Part shown: piece after piece, positions 23,386-32,643 of the stretch | Layout of the letters: each line of letters starts with the position of its first letter | How positions within the stretch are numbered: the stretch's first letter is position 1 | NCBI RefSeq assembly: GCF_036226405.1 | Contig: NZ_CP108464.1 | Span: 2,852,001-2,916,000, forward strand | Direction of reading: 5' to 3' | Length of the DNA: 64,000 bases | Source of the DNA: Streptomyces sp. NBC_01260 | GTDB lineage: Bacteria > Actinomycetota > Actinomycetes > Streptomycetales > Streptomycetaceae | Program-made: the position numbers and the translations under genes | Notes under the pieces: model-generated | The model's input: the letters and a program-made list of their open reading frames with translations, nothing else | What the model was told of the DNA's origin: nothing | Database searches by the model: none

Positions 23386-23627
23386 TAGCCCGCCTTGATC
23401 TGGTCCACCAGCTTGGTGATACGGCCCGTGATCGCCCCGCCGATGCCCGAGGCCACCATGCCACCGATGATCGCGACGACCACCAGGATGATGCCGAGGT
23501 ACTCGAAGGCCGTCTGGCCGCGGTCCGCGGTCTCGTAGCGCTTCTGGATCTTGGAGACGGCGGTGTTGGCCCAGCCGGCCACGCGGATCTGGGTGTTGAC
23601 GGCGGTCTTCAGGGTGATGTTCGACAT
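23385..23627 (-). CDS. flp: Flp-type prepilin
   Basis: An 80-residue prepilin; ATG 23627 has GGAGGGG nine bases upstream. After a basic leader comes DRGQTAFEYLGIILVVVAII, the class IVb motif with Glu five residues into the mature helix, then GGMVASGIGGAITGRITKLVDQIKAG. Processing is expected after the Gly of DRG. No prepilin peptidase is encoded in this window. A 280-bp gap upstream may carry a separate promoter for strong pilin expression. Confidence 0.88.
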   Translation of the reverse strand: MSNITLKTAVNTQIRVAGWANTAVSKIQKRYETADRGQTAFEYLGIILVVVAIIGGMVASGIGGAITGRITKLVDQIKAG

Positions 23628-23909
23628 GGTGTTCCCCTCCAGATTCGGCCGACCGTTTGCCGGTCGACTCACAAGTTCTTTCGCTGTCACACCCGTTACC
23701 GGCTTCCTCCTGGCCGGTGCCGTTTGCGACATGAGAAACATACGGCGGAACACCATGCCCGCCAGAGGGCCCCAGGACCCATTCCCGGGCCCAATCCACC
23801 ACATGGGCCCTGCAGGACCGATGCTGAACCCCCGGACTCTCGCTCATTACGCCGCCCACACCCGCGCTCGTACCCACGACGTCTCGCCGACTCCCCCGCT
23901 CCGACACGG

Positions 23910-25025
23910 CTACCTGCCCCCCTGTGCACCGGGACCCGAGGCGGGCGCCGTTCCAAGCCATCGGGCGATTGCCTCGCTGCGGCTGCCGCTGTGCAGCTTG
24001 GTGAAGATCCGGTTGATGTGGTTCTTCACAGTCTTCTCGCTGATGAAGCAGGTGGCGGCGATTTGCTGGTTGCTCATTCCCGACGCGATCAGCTCCATGA
24101 CCTCCACCTCCCTCGAACTCAACCCGTACTGCTGCTTGTTCTGGGCCATGCCGGGCCCCCCGGATACAGAAGACTGTGCCACACCCGATTGCACATGCGA
24201 AAGACCTTGCTGGTGTTGAGGTGGTTGCGCCGCAGGTGGAGGCATCGACGATGCCATGCCCGGCGGGGGCATCTGTGCATACGCACCGTGTTGCGGCAGC
24301 ACGCCTGGCCCAGGCACATGGCCGGAGCCATGACTGTCGTAGCCGGGGACCTGGTAGGGCACACCCGTGGTCAGGGCGGACCCGAGTCCCTCCGGAAGCG
24401 GTGTGCCCTGCGGTCCGGGGCCCTGCCGCATGTGGGCGAGCAGCGCGTTGGCCGCCGTGGCCGTGAAGTGCGCGCGGCCGCTCTTCGTATCGCGTACTGC
24501 CTGCACGAGCTGGTTCGCCGTGAACTCGCCGTGGACCAGATAGCCGCTCGCGCCCAGGCGCAGCGCCTCATGGACGATCTCGCTCTCGCGGCTGTAGGTC
24601 AGCATCATCACGGGTGCAACCTGTACCAGGTGAGGCAGGGCGGAGATACCGTCCACGCCGGGCATCCGGACATCGAGCAGGACGACGTCCGGACGGTGCT
24701 GCAAGGCCATGTCATAGGCCTGACGGCCGTCCGCGGCCTCGGCCGCGACCTCGATGTCCTCGCGGCCGGAGAGCAGGGCACCGAGGCCGGCCCGAACCAC
24801 GGGGTTGTCGTCGGCGACGACGACCCTCAACGGTCCGGGGGCCGGCAGGTCGGGGGCGGGTGGGAAGGCGGGCAGGGCTCCGGATGCCGCGGTTTGCTGC
24901 GGAGCGGGGAATCCTGGGGAGCTGGATTCCGAATTGATGGGCGTGGCGTGCGAGGACGTGTGCTGGGAGGCGTGATGCTGTGCTTCCCAGTTCTGGCCCG
25001 AGGCGTGCGAGATGTCGTCCGGCAT
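23910..25025 (-). CDS. LuxR/NarL-type response regulator with long linkers
   Basis: A 371-residue regulator; ATG 25025 has GAGGAGG upstream. Residues about 1-65 are a Gln/His/Pro-rich extension. The receiver follows (LRVVVADDNPVVRAGL, phospho-Asp in DVVLLDVRMPGVDG, VMMLTYSRESE). Then comes a long His/Gln/Met/Pro-rich linker (VPGYDSHGSGHVPGPG ... AQPPQHQQGLSHV), and finally a LuxR helix-turn-helix (LSSREVEVMELIASGMSNQQIAATCFISEKTVKNHINRIFTKL). It lies just downstream of its kinase inside the pilus cluster and probably controls it. Confidence 0.92.
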   Translation of the reverse strand: MPDDISHASGQNWEAQHHASQHTSSHATPINSESSSPGFPAPQQTAASGALPAFPPAPDLPAPGPLRVVVADDNPVVRAGLGALLSGREDIEVAAEAADGRQAYDMALQHRPDVVLLDVRMPGVDGISALPHLVQVAPVMMLTYSRESEIVHEALRLGASGYLVHGEFTANQLVQAVRDTKSGRAHFTATAANALLAHMRQGPGPQGTPLPEGLGSALTTGVPYQVPGYDSHGSGHVPGPGVLPQHGAYAQMPPPGMASSMPPPAAQPPQHQQGLSHVQSGVAQSSVSGGPGMAQNKQQYGLSSREVEVMELIASGMSNQQIAATCFISEKTVKNHINRIFTKLHSGSRSEAIARWLGTAPASGPGAQGGR

Positions 25026-25071
25026 TCTGCGACCTCCTCTCAGACTCTGTGGGGGGACGGTGTGGAGTGGG

Positions 25072-26388
25072 TTAGTTGAACTGCTGTACGGATGGTGCTT
25101 GGGACACGGCCGCCAACGGCAACTCCAGGCGGACTTCCGTGCCTTTGGCCGCCTTGCCCTTGCCGATGCGGATACGGGCACCGATGGACGCGGCGCGTTC
25201 GACCATGCCGACGAGGCCGAAGTGGCCGGCCCGCTTGAGGTCGTCGAGCGTGGTGCCTGCGGGGAGGCCCTGCCCGTCGTCGTACACGCTGACGCGCAGG
25301 ACATCGCCCTTCACTCCGGCCAGGACGACCACGTAGGAGGGGTGGGCATGGCGCTGCGCGTTCTCCATCGCCTCGGAGGCAATGGTGAGGAGCTGGCGGC
25401 CGACCACCTGGGGTACTGGCGGGACCGGAATCTCATTGAGGGTCCTGAAGGTGGCGGTGAGGCCGTGGCGGCGTGTGAAGTCGTCAGCGCGGGCGCGGAG
25501 TTCGCCGACTATGTCCACGCCGCCGTCCAGGCCCGACTCCCTGCGGAGGTCGGACAGGAGTTCGCGTGATTCCGCTGCCGCCCGACGGGCCGACCGGGCG
25601 ACCAGTTCGGCCTGGTGCTTGACCGTGAGCGGGTCCATCCGGTCCGACGAGTGGGCCAGACCGTCGGCGGCGAGTGCCAGCCCGTGGAGGGTCTTGGCGA
25701 CCGAGTCGTGCATCTCGCGGGCCAGCCGGGTGCGCTCTCCCTCGACGGCCTCGTTGACCGCGAGCCGCGCTCTGGTCTCCGTGAGGGCCTGACTTGCCGT
25801 GCCGAAGCGGAGCAGCAGATTGCGCAGGGTGACACCGACGGCCCCGGCGATCACACAGAATCCGGGGAGGAGCAGCGCGGTCGCCTCACCGGCCTCCAGC
25901 TGCGGGTCAGTCCCGTAGACGCCGAAGATGATCAGCGTCTGAAGTGCGGTGAATGCCGCCGCACCCCGCCATCCGTAGACCAGACCCGCAAGCAGCGGCG
26001 TGCAGACCGTCACGTATGCCAGGGTGGACTCCGGCGTGGCCGTGATCAGCAGCAGGGCGCCGAAGGTGGCGTCGACGCCGAGCAGCCAGCGGTGGCGCAG
26101 GAACAGTGGGCCGAAGCGCTCCCAGTCCCGGAAGAGGACGTAGGAGCCCATGAAGGTGACGAGGATGGCCGCGCCGATCAGCCAGGTCGCGAGACCCGGT
26201 GCCGTGCGGTCGACGGCGAACGGGGTCGCTATGGCCGTCATCGCAAGACGGAATCCGAAGACCTGACGGCACATGGCCTGAAGCGCGTTGAGCTGGATCG
26301 CGAAGGCCGGCTGGGCGCCTGGATTGGCGAGTGCCTGGCGCACCTCGCTCGTCAGTCCCGGTTGTGAGTCGCTGAGTTGAAATGCCAT
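25072..26388 (-). CDS. Membrane sensor histidine kinase (HisKA_3 type)
   Basis: A 438-residue kinase. The first half has six or so membrane segments without a large extracellular loop. The dimerisation box is GERTRLAREMHDSVAKTLHGLALAADGL, with the phospho-His in MHDSV. The ATPase domain shows ASEAMENAQRHAHPS (N box), VYDDGQGLP and GHFGLVGMVERAASIGARI. It pairs with the response regulator 46 bp downstream. Location between tadC and the pilin gene indicates control of pilus production or response to surface or envelope state. Confidence 0.92.
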   Translation of the reverse strand: MAFQLSDSQPGLTSEVRQALANPGAQPAFAIQLNALQAMCRQVFGFRLAMTAIATPFAVDRTAPGLATWLIGAAILVTFMGSYVLFRDWERFGPLFLRHRWLLGVDATFGALLLITATPESTLAYVTVCTPLLAGLVYGWRGAAAFTALQTLIIFGVYGTDPQLEAGEATALLLPGFCVIAGAVGVTLRNLLLRFGTASQALTETRARLAVNEAVEGERTRLAREMHDSVAKTLHGLALAADGLAHSSDRMDPLTVKHQAELVARSARRAAAESRELLSDLRRESGLDGGVDIVGELRARADDFTRRHGLTATFRTLNEIPVPPVPQVVGRQLLTIASEAMENAQRHAHPSYVVVLAGVKGDVLRVSVYDDGQGLPAGTTLDDLKRAGHFGLVGMVERAASIGARIRIGKGKAAKGTEVRLELPLAAVSQAPSVQQFN

Positions 26389-26439
26389 GCGCCTGTCACC
26401 TCCCCCTGCTCGTGCTGCTCATCATCCCCGTCGTGCGTG

Positions 26440-27324
26440 TCATCCGCCGAGGAATGAGAAGTCGACGTTGGCCCCGTACACGAATCCGACCGTCAGGAGC
26501 ACCAAGGTGCCCGGAAGCAGGAAGGAGGTGACCGCGAAGGTCGCCTTCGGGACGGCCTTGGCCGCCTTCCTGCGGGCGTTCTGGGCATCCGTACGGCGCA
26601 TGTCGTTGGCGATCTGGATCAGCGTCTCGACGATCGGCGCACCCAGTTCCTCGCCCTGCTGGAGTGTCGTCACGAACATCGCCACCTGCTCCGAGTCATT
26701 CCGTTTACGGAGCTCCTCGAAGGCCTGACGGCGGCTGACTCCCATGTCCATCTGGCGCAGGGTGATGCGCAGTTCGTCGGCCCAGGGGCCCTCGTACTTC
26801 TCGGCGACACGTTCCAGCGCCTGACGGAATCCGAGGCCCGCCGAGACGACGACCGCGAGGACGTCGAGGAAGTCGGGGAGCGTGCGCTCGATGTGGTCCT
26901 TGCGGACCCGGATGGCCGACCAGATGCCGACCTCGACCCAGAAGGCACCGAAGGCGAGGAGCAGAACGGCGAGGAAGACCTGACCGCGCATGAGCATCGA
27001 CAGTGCGCCGAACGCACCGAGCGCTCCGTAGACGGCACGGCGGGCGGCGTACCGGTCGATGGTGAGCCCGCCGGGGTTACCAGCCATGTCGATCTGACGG
27101 CGCTTCTTGTTGACGGCTTTGGGGCCCATCATCCTGAGCACCGCGGGGGCCCACCGCATGCCCATCCGGTCGATGCCGGAGCCGACCGCGCTGGTGCGGG
27201 TGGAGCCGACCTCCAGGGCGATGGCGAGGTCGCCGGGGAGCTTGGCGTCGGCTCGGTACATCCGGATGCCGGCGATCGCTCCGTACACAGCGAGACCTAT
27301 AACGAGTGCGAGCAACAGGTCCAT
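26440..27324 (-). CDS. tadC: Tad inner-membrane platform protein TadC
   Basis: A 294-residue type II secretion F-domain protein with membrane segments at both ends. The cytoplasmic core reads ERTLPDFLDVLAVVVSAGLGFRQALERVAEKYEGP, with QGEELGAPIVETLIQIANDMR. It partners TadB to form the platform on which CpaF works. Sixteen bases separate it from tadB. Confidence 0.92.
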   Translation of the reverse strand: MDLLLALVIGLAVYGAIAGIRMYRADAKLPGDLAIALEVGSTRTSAVGSGIDRMGMRWAPAVLRMMGPKAVNKKRRQIDMAGNPGGLTIDRYAARRAVYGALGAFGALSMLMRGQVFLAVLLLAFGAFWVEVGIWSAIRVRKDHIERTLPDFLDVLAVVVSAGLGFRQALERVAEKYEGPWADELRITLRQMDMGVSRRQAFEELRKRNDSEQVAMFVTTLQQGEELGAPIVETLIQIANDMRRTDAQNARRKAAKAVPKATFAVTSFLLPGTLVLLTVGFVYGANVDFSFLGG

Positions 27325-27339
27325 GTCCGCTCCTCCCCC

Positions 27340-28278
27340 TCAGACGTCGATACGGGACAGGCGGCGGATCACTATGAATCCGATCGCGTACAGGATGAGC
27401 GAGACGATGACCGCGGCTTGGCCGACCAGTGCGCCGGTCATACGGTCCAGTGCGCCCGGCATCACGGCGTTCATCAGGAGCATGGCGCCGAAGCCGAAGC
27501 CCGGAACGGCGTACGCCGTGACGGTCACCTGCGACAGCTGGGTCTTGACCTCGCGCCGGGTCTCCTTGCGCTCCTCCAGCGTCTCCGTGAGGTTGCGCAG
27601 GGAGCTGACGACCGTACCGCCAGCCCGGTTGGACAGGACGAGCGTCGTGACGAGGACGACGAGTTCACGGGACGGCAACCGCTCGGTCAGCTCACTCAGA
27701 GCGTCGTCGAGCGATTCGCCGACTCCGAGACGGCGTGCGACACGGGCGAGTTCCTCGCCTGCCGGGTCCTCCAGCTCGTCCGCTGCCATGGCGAGCGCGG
27801 TACGCAGGGCCAGTCCGGCCTGGGTGGCGTTGGCGAGGATGCGGGAGAGCTCGGGAAGCTGATTGATGAAGCGGTCGGTGCGCTTGGTCCGCTGCCAGTT
27901 CAAGAAGGCGTTGGTGCCCCAGAGACCAATGAGGGCGGCCACCGGGCCGAAGAAGGAGGCCAGGATCGACGAGGCGGTCAGCCACAGACCGGCCATGGCG
28001 ACCAGTGCGTAGACGAAGAACTCGCCCGGCGTGATCTCCAGCCCGGTGGCCGCGAGCTTCAGCTCGATCTTGCGGCCCAGACTCGTCTTGCGCAGCCTGC
28101 GGTCGACGCCCTGGAAGCGGCGGTGGCGTCCTGCGGCCGGTACCCGGCCCGTGTGCGAGAGGCGGTCGACGAGGGCGTCGCGGTCGGCCTTGCCGCCGGC
28201 GTATGTGTGCAGGCCCACAACGCCGAGTACGCCGCAGACGAGTGTGACGCCGATCGTGAGAAGGGGGAGATTGGTCAT
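27340..28278 (-). CDS. tadB: Tad inner-membrane platform protein TadB
   Basis: A 312-residue protein started at MTNLPLLTIGVTLVCGV (ATG 28278); a longer reading to 28542 enters the cpaF gene in another frame. It has a T2SSF domain (QLPELSRILANATQAGLALRTALAMAADEL ... LSNRAGGTVVSSLRNLTETLEERKETRREVKTQLSQ) and terminal membrane helices. It lies 10 bp after cpaF. Confidence 0.92.
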   Translation of the reverse strand: MTNLPLLTIGVTLVCGVLGVVGLHTYAGGKADRDALVDRLSHTGRVPAAGRHRRFQGVDRRLRKTSLGRKIELKLAATGLEITPGEFFVYALVAMAGLWLTASSILASFFGPVAALIGLWGTNAFLNWQRTKRTDRFINQLPELSRILANATQAGLALRTALAMAADELEDPAGEELARVARRLGVGESLDDALSELTERLPSRELVVLVTTLVLSNRAGGTVVSSLRNLTETLEERKETRREVKTQLSQVTVTAYAVPGFGFGAMLLMNAVMPGALDRMTGALVGQAAVIVSLILYAIGFIVIRRLSRIDV

Positions 28279-28288
28279 GGCGCGGTAC

Positions 28289-29626
28289 CTACTTGGCCTC
28301 TCGGGTGGCGAGCTGTTCGTCGGACGAGGCGACACCGAACGCCTGGGGAATGGGCTGGCTGGCCATATAGAGCCGTTCGGCGATCTTGCGCGGAAGCGGA
28401 AGGTACTGGAACTGGCCGTAGATCCGCCCGTCGGCGGCCATCGGCTGGGGGATGAAGCGAGCCACGCTGACAATGCGGTAGTTGTCGCGGCCGTGCGAGT
28501 CGAGGATCGCGATCTCGGTGATCTTTCGGCCACCGTCGGCATGCCGGGTGAGCTGGACGATCACGTCGACCGCGCTGTTGATCTGGTCGTGCAGCGCCTC
28601 GAAGGGGATCTTGATCTCGGACATCGAGGCGAGGGTCTGCAGACGCATGAGCGCGTCCTCGGCGTTGTTCGCGTGAACGGTCGCGAGGGAACCGTCATGA
28701 CCGGTCGACATCGCCTGGAGCATGTCGAGCGATTCACCGCCACGGACCTCACCGACGACGATGCGGTCGGGGCGCATACGCAGGGAGTTGCGGACCAGGT
28801 CGCGGATGCTGATCTGGCCCTTTCCTTCGACGTTCGCCGGGCGGGACTCCAGCCGGATCACGTGGTTCTGCTGGAGCTGGAGCTCGGCGGAGTCCTCGAT
28901 GGTGACGATGCGCTCGTTGTTCGGGATCAGTCCGGACAGTGCGTTGAGCAGGGTCGTCTTGCCCGTGCCGGTGGCGCCGGAGACGATGATGTTGAGCTTG
29001 GCCTGGACGAGGCCGGAGAGCAGGATCAGCATCTGCTCGTCGAGCGAGCCGAAGTCGATCATCTCCTGGAGGGTGAAGGCCCGCGGGAACCGTCGGATGG
29101 TGAGCGTCGCGCCGGTCAGTGAGAGCGGCGGGATGATCACGTTGACACGCTCGCCGCTGGGGAGGCGGGCATCAACCATCGGGTTCGCCTCGTCCACGCG
29201 CCGGTTGACGGTCGACACGATGCGCTCGATGGTCTGCATCAGCTGTTCGTGCGAGCCGAAGCGCATCGGGAGCTGTTCGACCTTGCCGCTGCGCTCGACG
29301 AAGATCTGGTCCGGTCCGTTCACCATGATTTCGGTGATGGACGCGTCTTCGAGAAGTGGTTCCAGGATGCCGAGGCCGAGGGCCTCGTCGACGACCCGGC
29401 GGATCAGCTGCGAGCGTTCGAGGGTCGAGAGGACCGGGCCTTCGCGGCTGATGATGTGCCCGAGTACGCGCTCCAGGCGGGCCCGCCGGTCGGCGGCGGC
29501 CAGCGAGGACATCTCCGCGAGGTCGATCTCCTCAAGCAGCTTGGCCCGGTAGGAGGCGACCATGTGGCCGTCCTCCCGCCCCCCACCGTGCTCCTCGGGG
29601 GCGGTGATGCGTGCCCGCAGGCTCAT
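28289..29626 (-). CDS. cpaF: Tad pilus secretion ATPase CpaF/TadA
   Basis: A 445-residue type II/IV secretion ATPase. It shows SITEIMVNGPDQIFVERSGK, Walker A VSGATGTGKTTLLNAL, the Asp box NERIVTIEDSAELQL, Walker B PDRIVVGEVRGGESLDMLQAMSTGHDGSLATVHAN with the His box. It powers pilin assembly on TadB/TadC. GGAGTC precedes ATG 29626. Confidence 0.95.
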   Translation of the reverse strand: MSLRARITAPEEHGGGREDGHMVASYRAKLLEEIDLAEMSSLAAADRRARLERVLGHIISREGPVLSTLERSQLIRRVVDEALGLGILEPLLEDASITEIMVNGPDQIFVERSGKVEQLPMRFGSHEQLMQTIERIVSTVNRRVDEANPMVDARLPSGERVNVIIPPLSLTGATLTIRRFPRAFTLQEMIDFGSLDEQMLILLSGLVQAKLNIIVSGATGTGKTTLLNALSGLIPNNERIVTIEDSAELQLQQNHVIRLESRPANVEGKGQISIRDLVRNSLRMRPDRIVVGEVRGGESLDMLQAMSTGHDGSLATVHANNAEDALMRLQTLASMSEIKIPFEALHDQINSAVDVIVQLTRHADGGRKITEIAILDSHGRDNYRIVSVARFIPQPMAADGRIYGQFQYLPLPRKIAERLYMASQPIPQAFGVASSDEQLATREAK

Positions 29627-29692
29627 TTCGCTGACTCCTAGGTCCGGCTTGCCGGTGGTGCGGTGTGGGGGCGGGTGGGGATGAGGCCGATA

Positions 29693-30061
29693 TCAGTCGC
29701 GGGGCATGGTGGAGCTGCGTGTGGCCTTTCCCCATGACAGACCGGGGATGACACTGGGGATCTCGACTCTGGCCGTGTACGTCACTTCGTCGTCTCCACC
29801 CGATGTCTTCCAGGTCAGGCCGTCCGAAAGCCAGCTGCTGATCGCACGTTCACCTGCCTGTTCAGGCCAGAGCTCCGGACGGTCGTGACTGGCCGTACGG
29901 GCAGCAACCCGCGCGGCAGTGCCTGCCTGGTTTGCCGTGTACGCCGCGACCCCAAGCTGGATGGCGCAGAGGCCGACCAGCAGGAGCAGCGGAATGAACC
30001 CCATGTACTCGATGGCGACCTGACCGCGGTCGCGGCGGCTCATGTCTGTGGCCCGTTCCAT
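29693..30061 (-). CDS. TadE-like minor pilin
   Basis: A 122-residue protein with the TadE signature RRDRGQVAIEYMGFIPLLLLVGLCAIQLGVAAYTANQAGTAARVAA: a short basic leader, Glu at mature position five and a hydrophobic helix. The remaining beta-rich segment is extracellular. It is one of two adjacent TadE-type proteins, probably forming a minor pilin pair. Confidence 0.85.
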   Translation of the reverse strand: MERATDMSRRDRGQVAIEYMGFIPLLLLVGLCAIQLGVAAYTANQAGTAARVAARTASHDRPELWPEQAGERAISSWLSDGLTWKTSGGDDEVTYTARVEIPSVIPGLSWGKATRSSTMPRD

Positions 30062-30064
30062 CAG

Positions 30065-30469
30065 TCAGCCCTCCAGCACCGAGGCCGCATCGCCCTCGAC
30101 CTCGAACGGGAAGTTGAGTACACCCGGGACCAGTACCGGCACCGACAACGTCACCTTGGCCCGGTACAGGCCTCGCTCTGGTCCACAGTCGGGCTGAGCC
30201 GCACGCGCCCAGGCATCAGGCAGATCCTCCTTCGCTGCTTCGATGCAGTCCGTCTCCGGATTCCCGGCTGACCCTGACCCCGCCCGCGCCCCCACGTCCG
30301 CCGCATTGCCGGCCAGGCTGAACGTGTAGCCGATCAGGGCGCACTGCCAGAGCGCAATGAGCAGCAGAATGATCAGCGGCGTAACCCCGACGAATTCGAT
30401 CGCGGTCTGTCCGCGGTCGCGGTCACGCCCCCTGCCTATCCGGGTGTCCGCCATCTCCGTGGTTGCCAT
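30065..30469 (-). CDS. TadE/TadF-like minor pilin
   Basis: A 134-residue protein. The leader DRDRGQTAIEFVGVTPLIILLLIALWQC is a TadE-type prepilin motif. Cys residues in TDCIEAA and PDCGPERG may form an extracellular disulfide. It is separated by three bases from the next TadE gene. Confidence 0.85.
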   Translation of the reverse strand: MATTEMADTRIGRGRDRDRGQTAIEFVGVTPLIILLLIALWQCALIGYTFSLAGNAADVGARAGSGSAGNPETDCIEAAKEDLPDAWARAAQPDCGPERGLYRAKVTLSVPVLVPGVLNFPFEVEGDAASVLEG

Positions 30470-30485
30470 GGATCAACCTGCCCCC

Positions 30486-31760
30486 TCAGTCGGTCTTGCC
30501 ACGGCCCGTGGAATCGCCGCGCCTGCGCGCGCGGCCGATCGAGCCTCGATCGTTTCGGTACTTTCCGCCGCTCTTGTCCGAGCTCTCGGCGGCACGGACG
30601 ATGCCGAGTTCTCCCGCCAGAGCCCAGAGTGCCTGCTTCACGATGCTCTTCGGGTCGAGTTCATGCATCCGCCCGGCATCGACGACACCTTGAAGTTCCT
30701 TGAAATTCGCGGGAATTGCCGTGCCGGCGATGCGGGTGCCGGTGATCTTCTGGATCAGCGGCGGCTGGATCTCGGTGTTGCGGTTGAAGCGGTTGACGAC
30801 TGTCGTCGTCTCCTCCGCCTTGCGGATCTGCAGCCGGTCCCACATCCGTACGATGCGCTTCGCGCCACGTACCGCGATCACGTCCGGCGTCGTGACCAGC
30901 AGCGCGATGTCCGCCATTTCGATGGCCGCGGCGTTGGCGCCGTTCATCTGGCCGCCGCAGTCGATGAGCACGACCTCGTACCGCGAGCGCAGCGCGCTGA
31001 CGATCTGCCGGGCGGACCGGTCGCTGACCTCCTCGCCGCGTTCACCGTCACCGGGCGCCAGCAGCAGCGCGATTCCGGTGCTGTGGCTGAACACGGCGTC
31101 GGACAGGACGCGTGGCGAGATGTCGGTGATCGCCGCCAGGTCCACGATCGAGCGCCGGAACTGGACGTCGAGATACGAGGCGACGTCCCCGGACTGGAGG
31201 TCCATGTCGACCAGCGCGACGGTCCGGCCGGAGGCCTGCGCCGCCAGGGCGAGCTGCACGGCGGTCACCGTCGCACCGACCCCGCCCTTGGCGCCGCTGA
31301 CCGTCACGACGGTGCCGCCGGGCCCGGTGAAGACGTCGCCGCCGGCGCCGAGGTGCCGGCGTACTCCGACGGACCACTGGGCGGCCGACTGGACCCGGTT
31401 GACCAGTTCCTCGTAGCTCAGCGGCAACGTGACCAGGCCACGTGCGCCGGAGTCCATCGCCGCGGAGAACAGGCCGGGGCTCGCGTCGGCGGTGATGAGC
31501 ACGACCCCGATGGCGGGGAAGCGCAGGGATACCTCCCGGATCAGCTCCAGGGCCGGCACCGGACCGATCCGCTCGTGGACCAGCACGACCTCGGGCAGCT
31601 CGTCGAGGGACTCGCCCGCGAGGCGCGCGAGCGTGTCGATGAGCTGGGTCGAGTCGCCGACCGGAGCGGCCGGCTCCGCGTCGGGGAGCTGGCTGAGCAG
31701 GGTGGTGACGGATCTGGCCGCGTCGGCGTCACCGACGGCCGGGAGGATCCTCGTGGTCAT
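30486..31760 (-). CDS. CpaE/TadZ-like pilus localisation ATPase
   Basis: A 424-residue protein. A degenerate receiver-like domain (residues 1-130) is followed by a MinD-like ATPase whose Walker A reads VSGAKGGVGATVTAVQLA: Ala replaces the usual Lys/Arg after KGGVG, so it may be an atypical ATPase. VALVDMDLQSGDVASYLDV and YEVVLIDCGGQMNGANAAAIEMAD follow. A basic tail ends the protein. CpaE/TadZ proteins position the Tad machine at the membrane. Confidence 0.9.
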   Translation of the reverse strand: MTTRILPAVGDADAARSVTTLLSQLPDAEPAAPVGDSTQLIDTLARLAGESLDELPEVVLVHERIGPVPALELIREVSLRFPAIGVVLITADASPGLFSAAMDSGARGLVTLPLSYEELVNRVQSAAQWSVGVRRHLGAGGDVFTGPGGTVVTVSGAKGGVGATVTAVQLALAAQASGRTVALVDMDLQSGDVASYLDVQFRRSIVDLAAITDISPRVLSDAVFSHSTGIALLLAPGDGERGEEVSDRSARQIVSALRSRYEVVLIDCGGQMNGANAAAIEMADIALLVTTPDVIAVRGAKRIVRMWDRLQIRKAEETTTVVNRFNRNTEIQPPLIQKITGTRIAGTAIPANFKELQGVVDAGRMHELDPKSIVKQALWALAGELGIVRAAESSDKSGGKYRNDRGSIGRARRRGDSTGRGKTD

Positions 31761-31767
31761 GCAATCC

Positions 31768-32475
31768 TCACTTGTCCTTGTTGAGCGTGTAGGTGCGGTC
31801 GCCCGGACGGATACTGCTGTCGCTGCCGGTGGCGATGAGCGCGAGGCGTACGTGCTCCGCGAACGACTCCGCGTACGCGATGCGCTGGGTGTCGAGTGTG
31901 TTGAGGGCGAAGGTGATCGGAACGGCCTCGGTGGCCTGGCTGCCCTTGCCGTCGCTGCTCGGGTCCAGGGCGGTCAGCTTGCCGACGTCCAGGACCTTGG
32001 CGTTGGAGACGATGACCTTCGACTGTGCCGGTTCGCCCTCGCGCTCGCCCGCGAACGTGGCGTAGACGTTGACCGTGGCACCGGAGGTGATCTTCCCCGC
32101 GACGCCGGTCGCGGCGTCGATCATGATCGCGATCTCCTGCTCACCGGGCTGCAGGGCGGGACGCGACTCCATCATGTCGGACTGGAGCAGCGAGCCCTCC
32201 TTGAGCGTGGTGAGGGCGATCTTGCCGTTGACCTCGGAGAGGTCGGTCACCGCGTTGGAGGAGAGCCACCGCTTCGGCATCGAGACCTTCTCGAACTTGT
32301 CCGGGGTCAAGTTGGTGAAGGGTGCGACGTCGCTCTTCAGCTTGTAGGCCGAGACCTCGGGTCCGACCTTCGAGTTCACGTCGCTGATCACCGAGAGCAC
32401 TCCGGCGAAGGCGCCGAAGGCGCACAGGACCGAGAGGAGCAGGAGTATCACGCCGCGGCGCTGGCGGGAGTTCAT
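31768..32475 (-). CDS. CpaB/RcpC-like SAF-domain pilus protein
   Basis: A 235-residue protein with an N-terminal membrane anchor (GVILLLLSVLCAFGAFAGVLSVI), then a SAF domain (YKLKSDVAPFTNLTPDKFEKVSMPKRWL) and a beta-clip RcpC region (IAIMIDAATGVAGKITSGATVNVYATF). CpaB-type proteins normally support the outer part of the Tad apparatus; in this Gram-positive setting it is probably wall-associated. It lies seven bases upstream of the cpaE-like gene. Confidence 0.88.
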   Translation of the reverse strand: MNSRQRRGVILLLLSVLCAFGAFAGVLSVISDVNSKVGPEVSAYKLKSDVAPFTNLTPDKFEKVSMPKRWLSSNAVTDLSEVNGKIALTTLKEGSLLQSDMMESRPALQPGEQEIAIMIDAATGVAGKITSGATVNVYATFAGEREGEPAQSKVIVSNAKVLDVGKLTALDPSSDGKGSQATEAVPITFALNTLDTQRIAYAESFAEHVRLALIATGSDSSIRPGDRTYTLNKDK

Positions 32476-32643
32476 GGGCCGGACAACCTCGTTCGGGTCG
32501 GATGCGTGGGGCAGCGGACAGAAGAATGCGCGGGGGCTGTGGGAACGGTTCGGGCTGTTGTCTGGAGAGCGGGCTGAGCCGGGTGTGCGGCACGGACGGT
32601 GTCCGGACCGCGAGGGCGTCCGCGGAGGAGGAATCCGCGGTTG

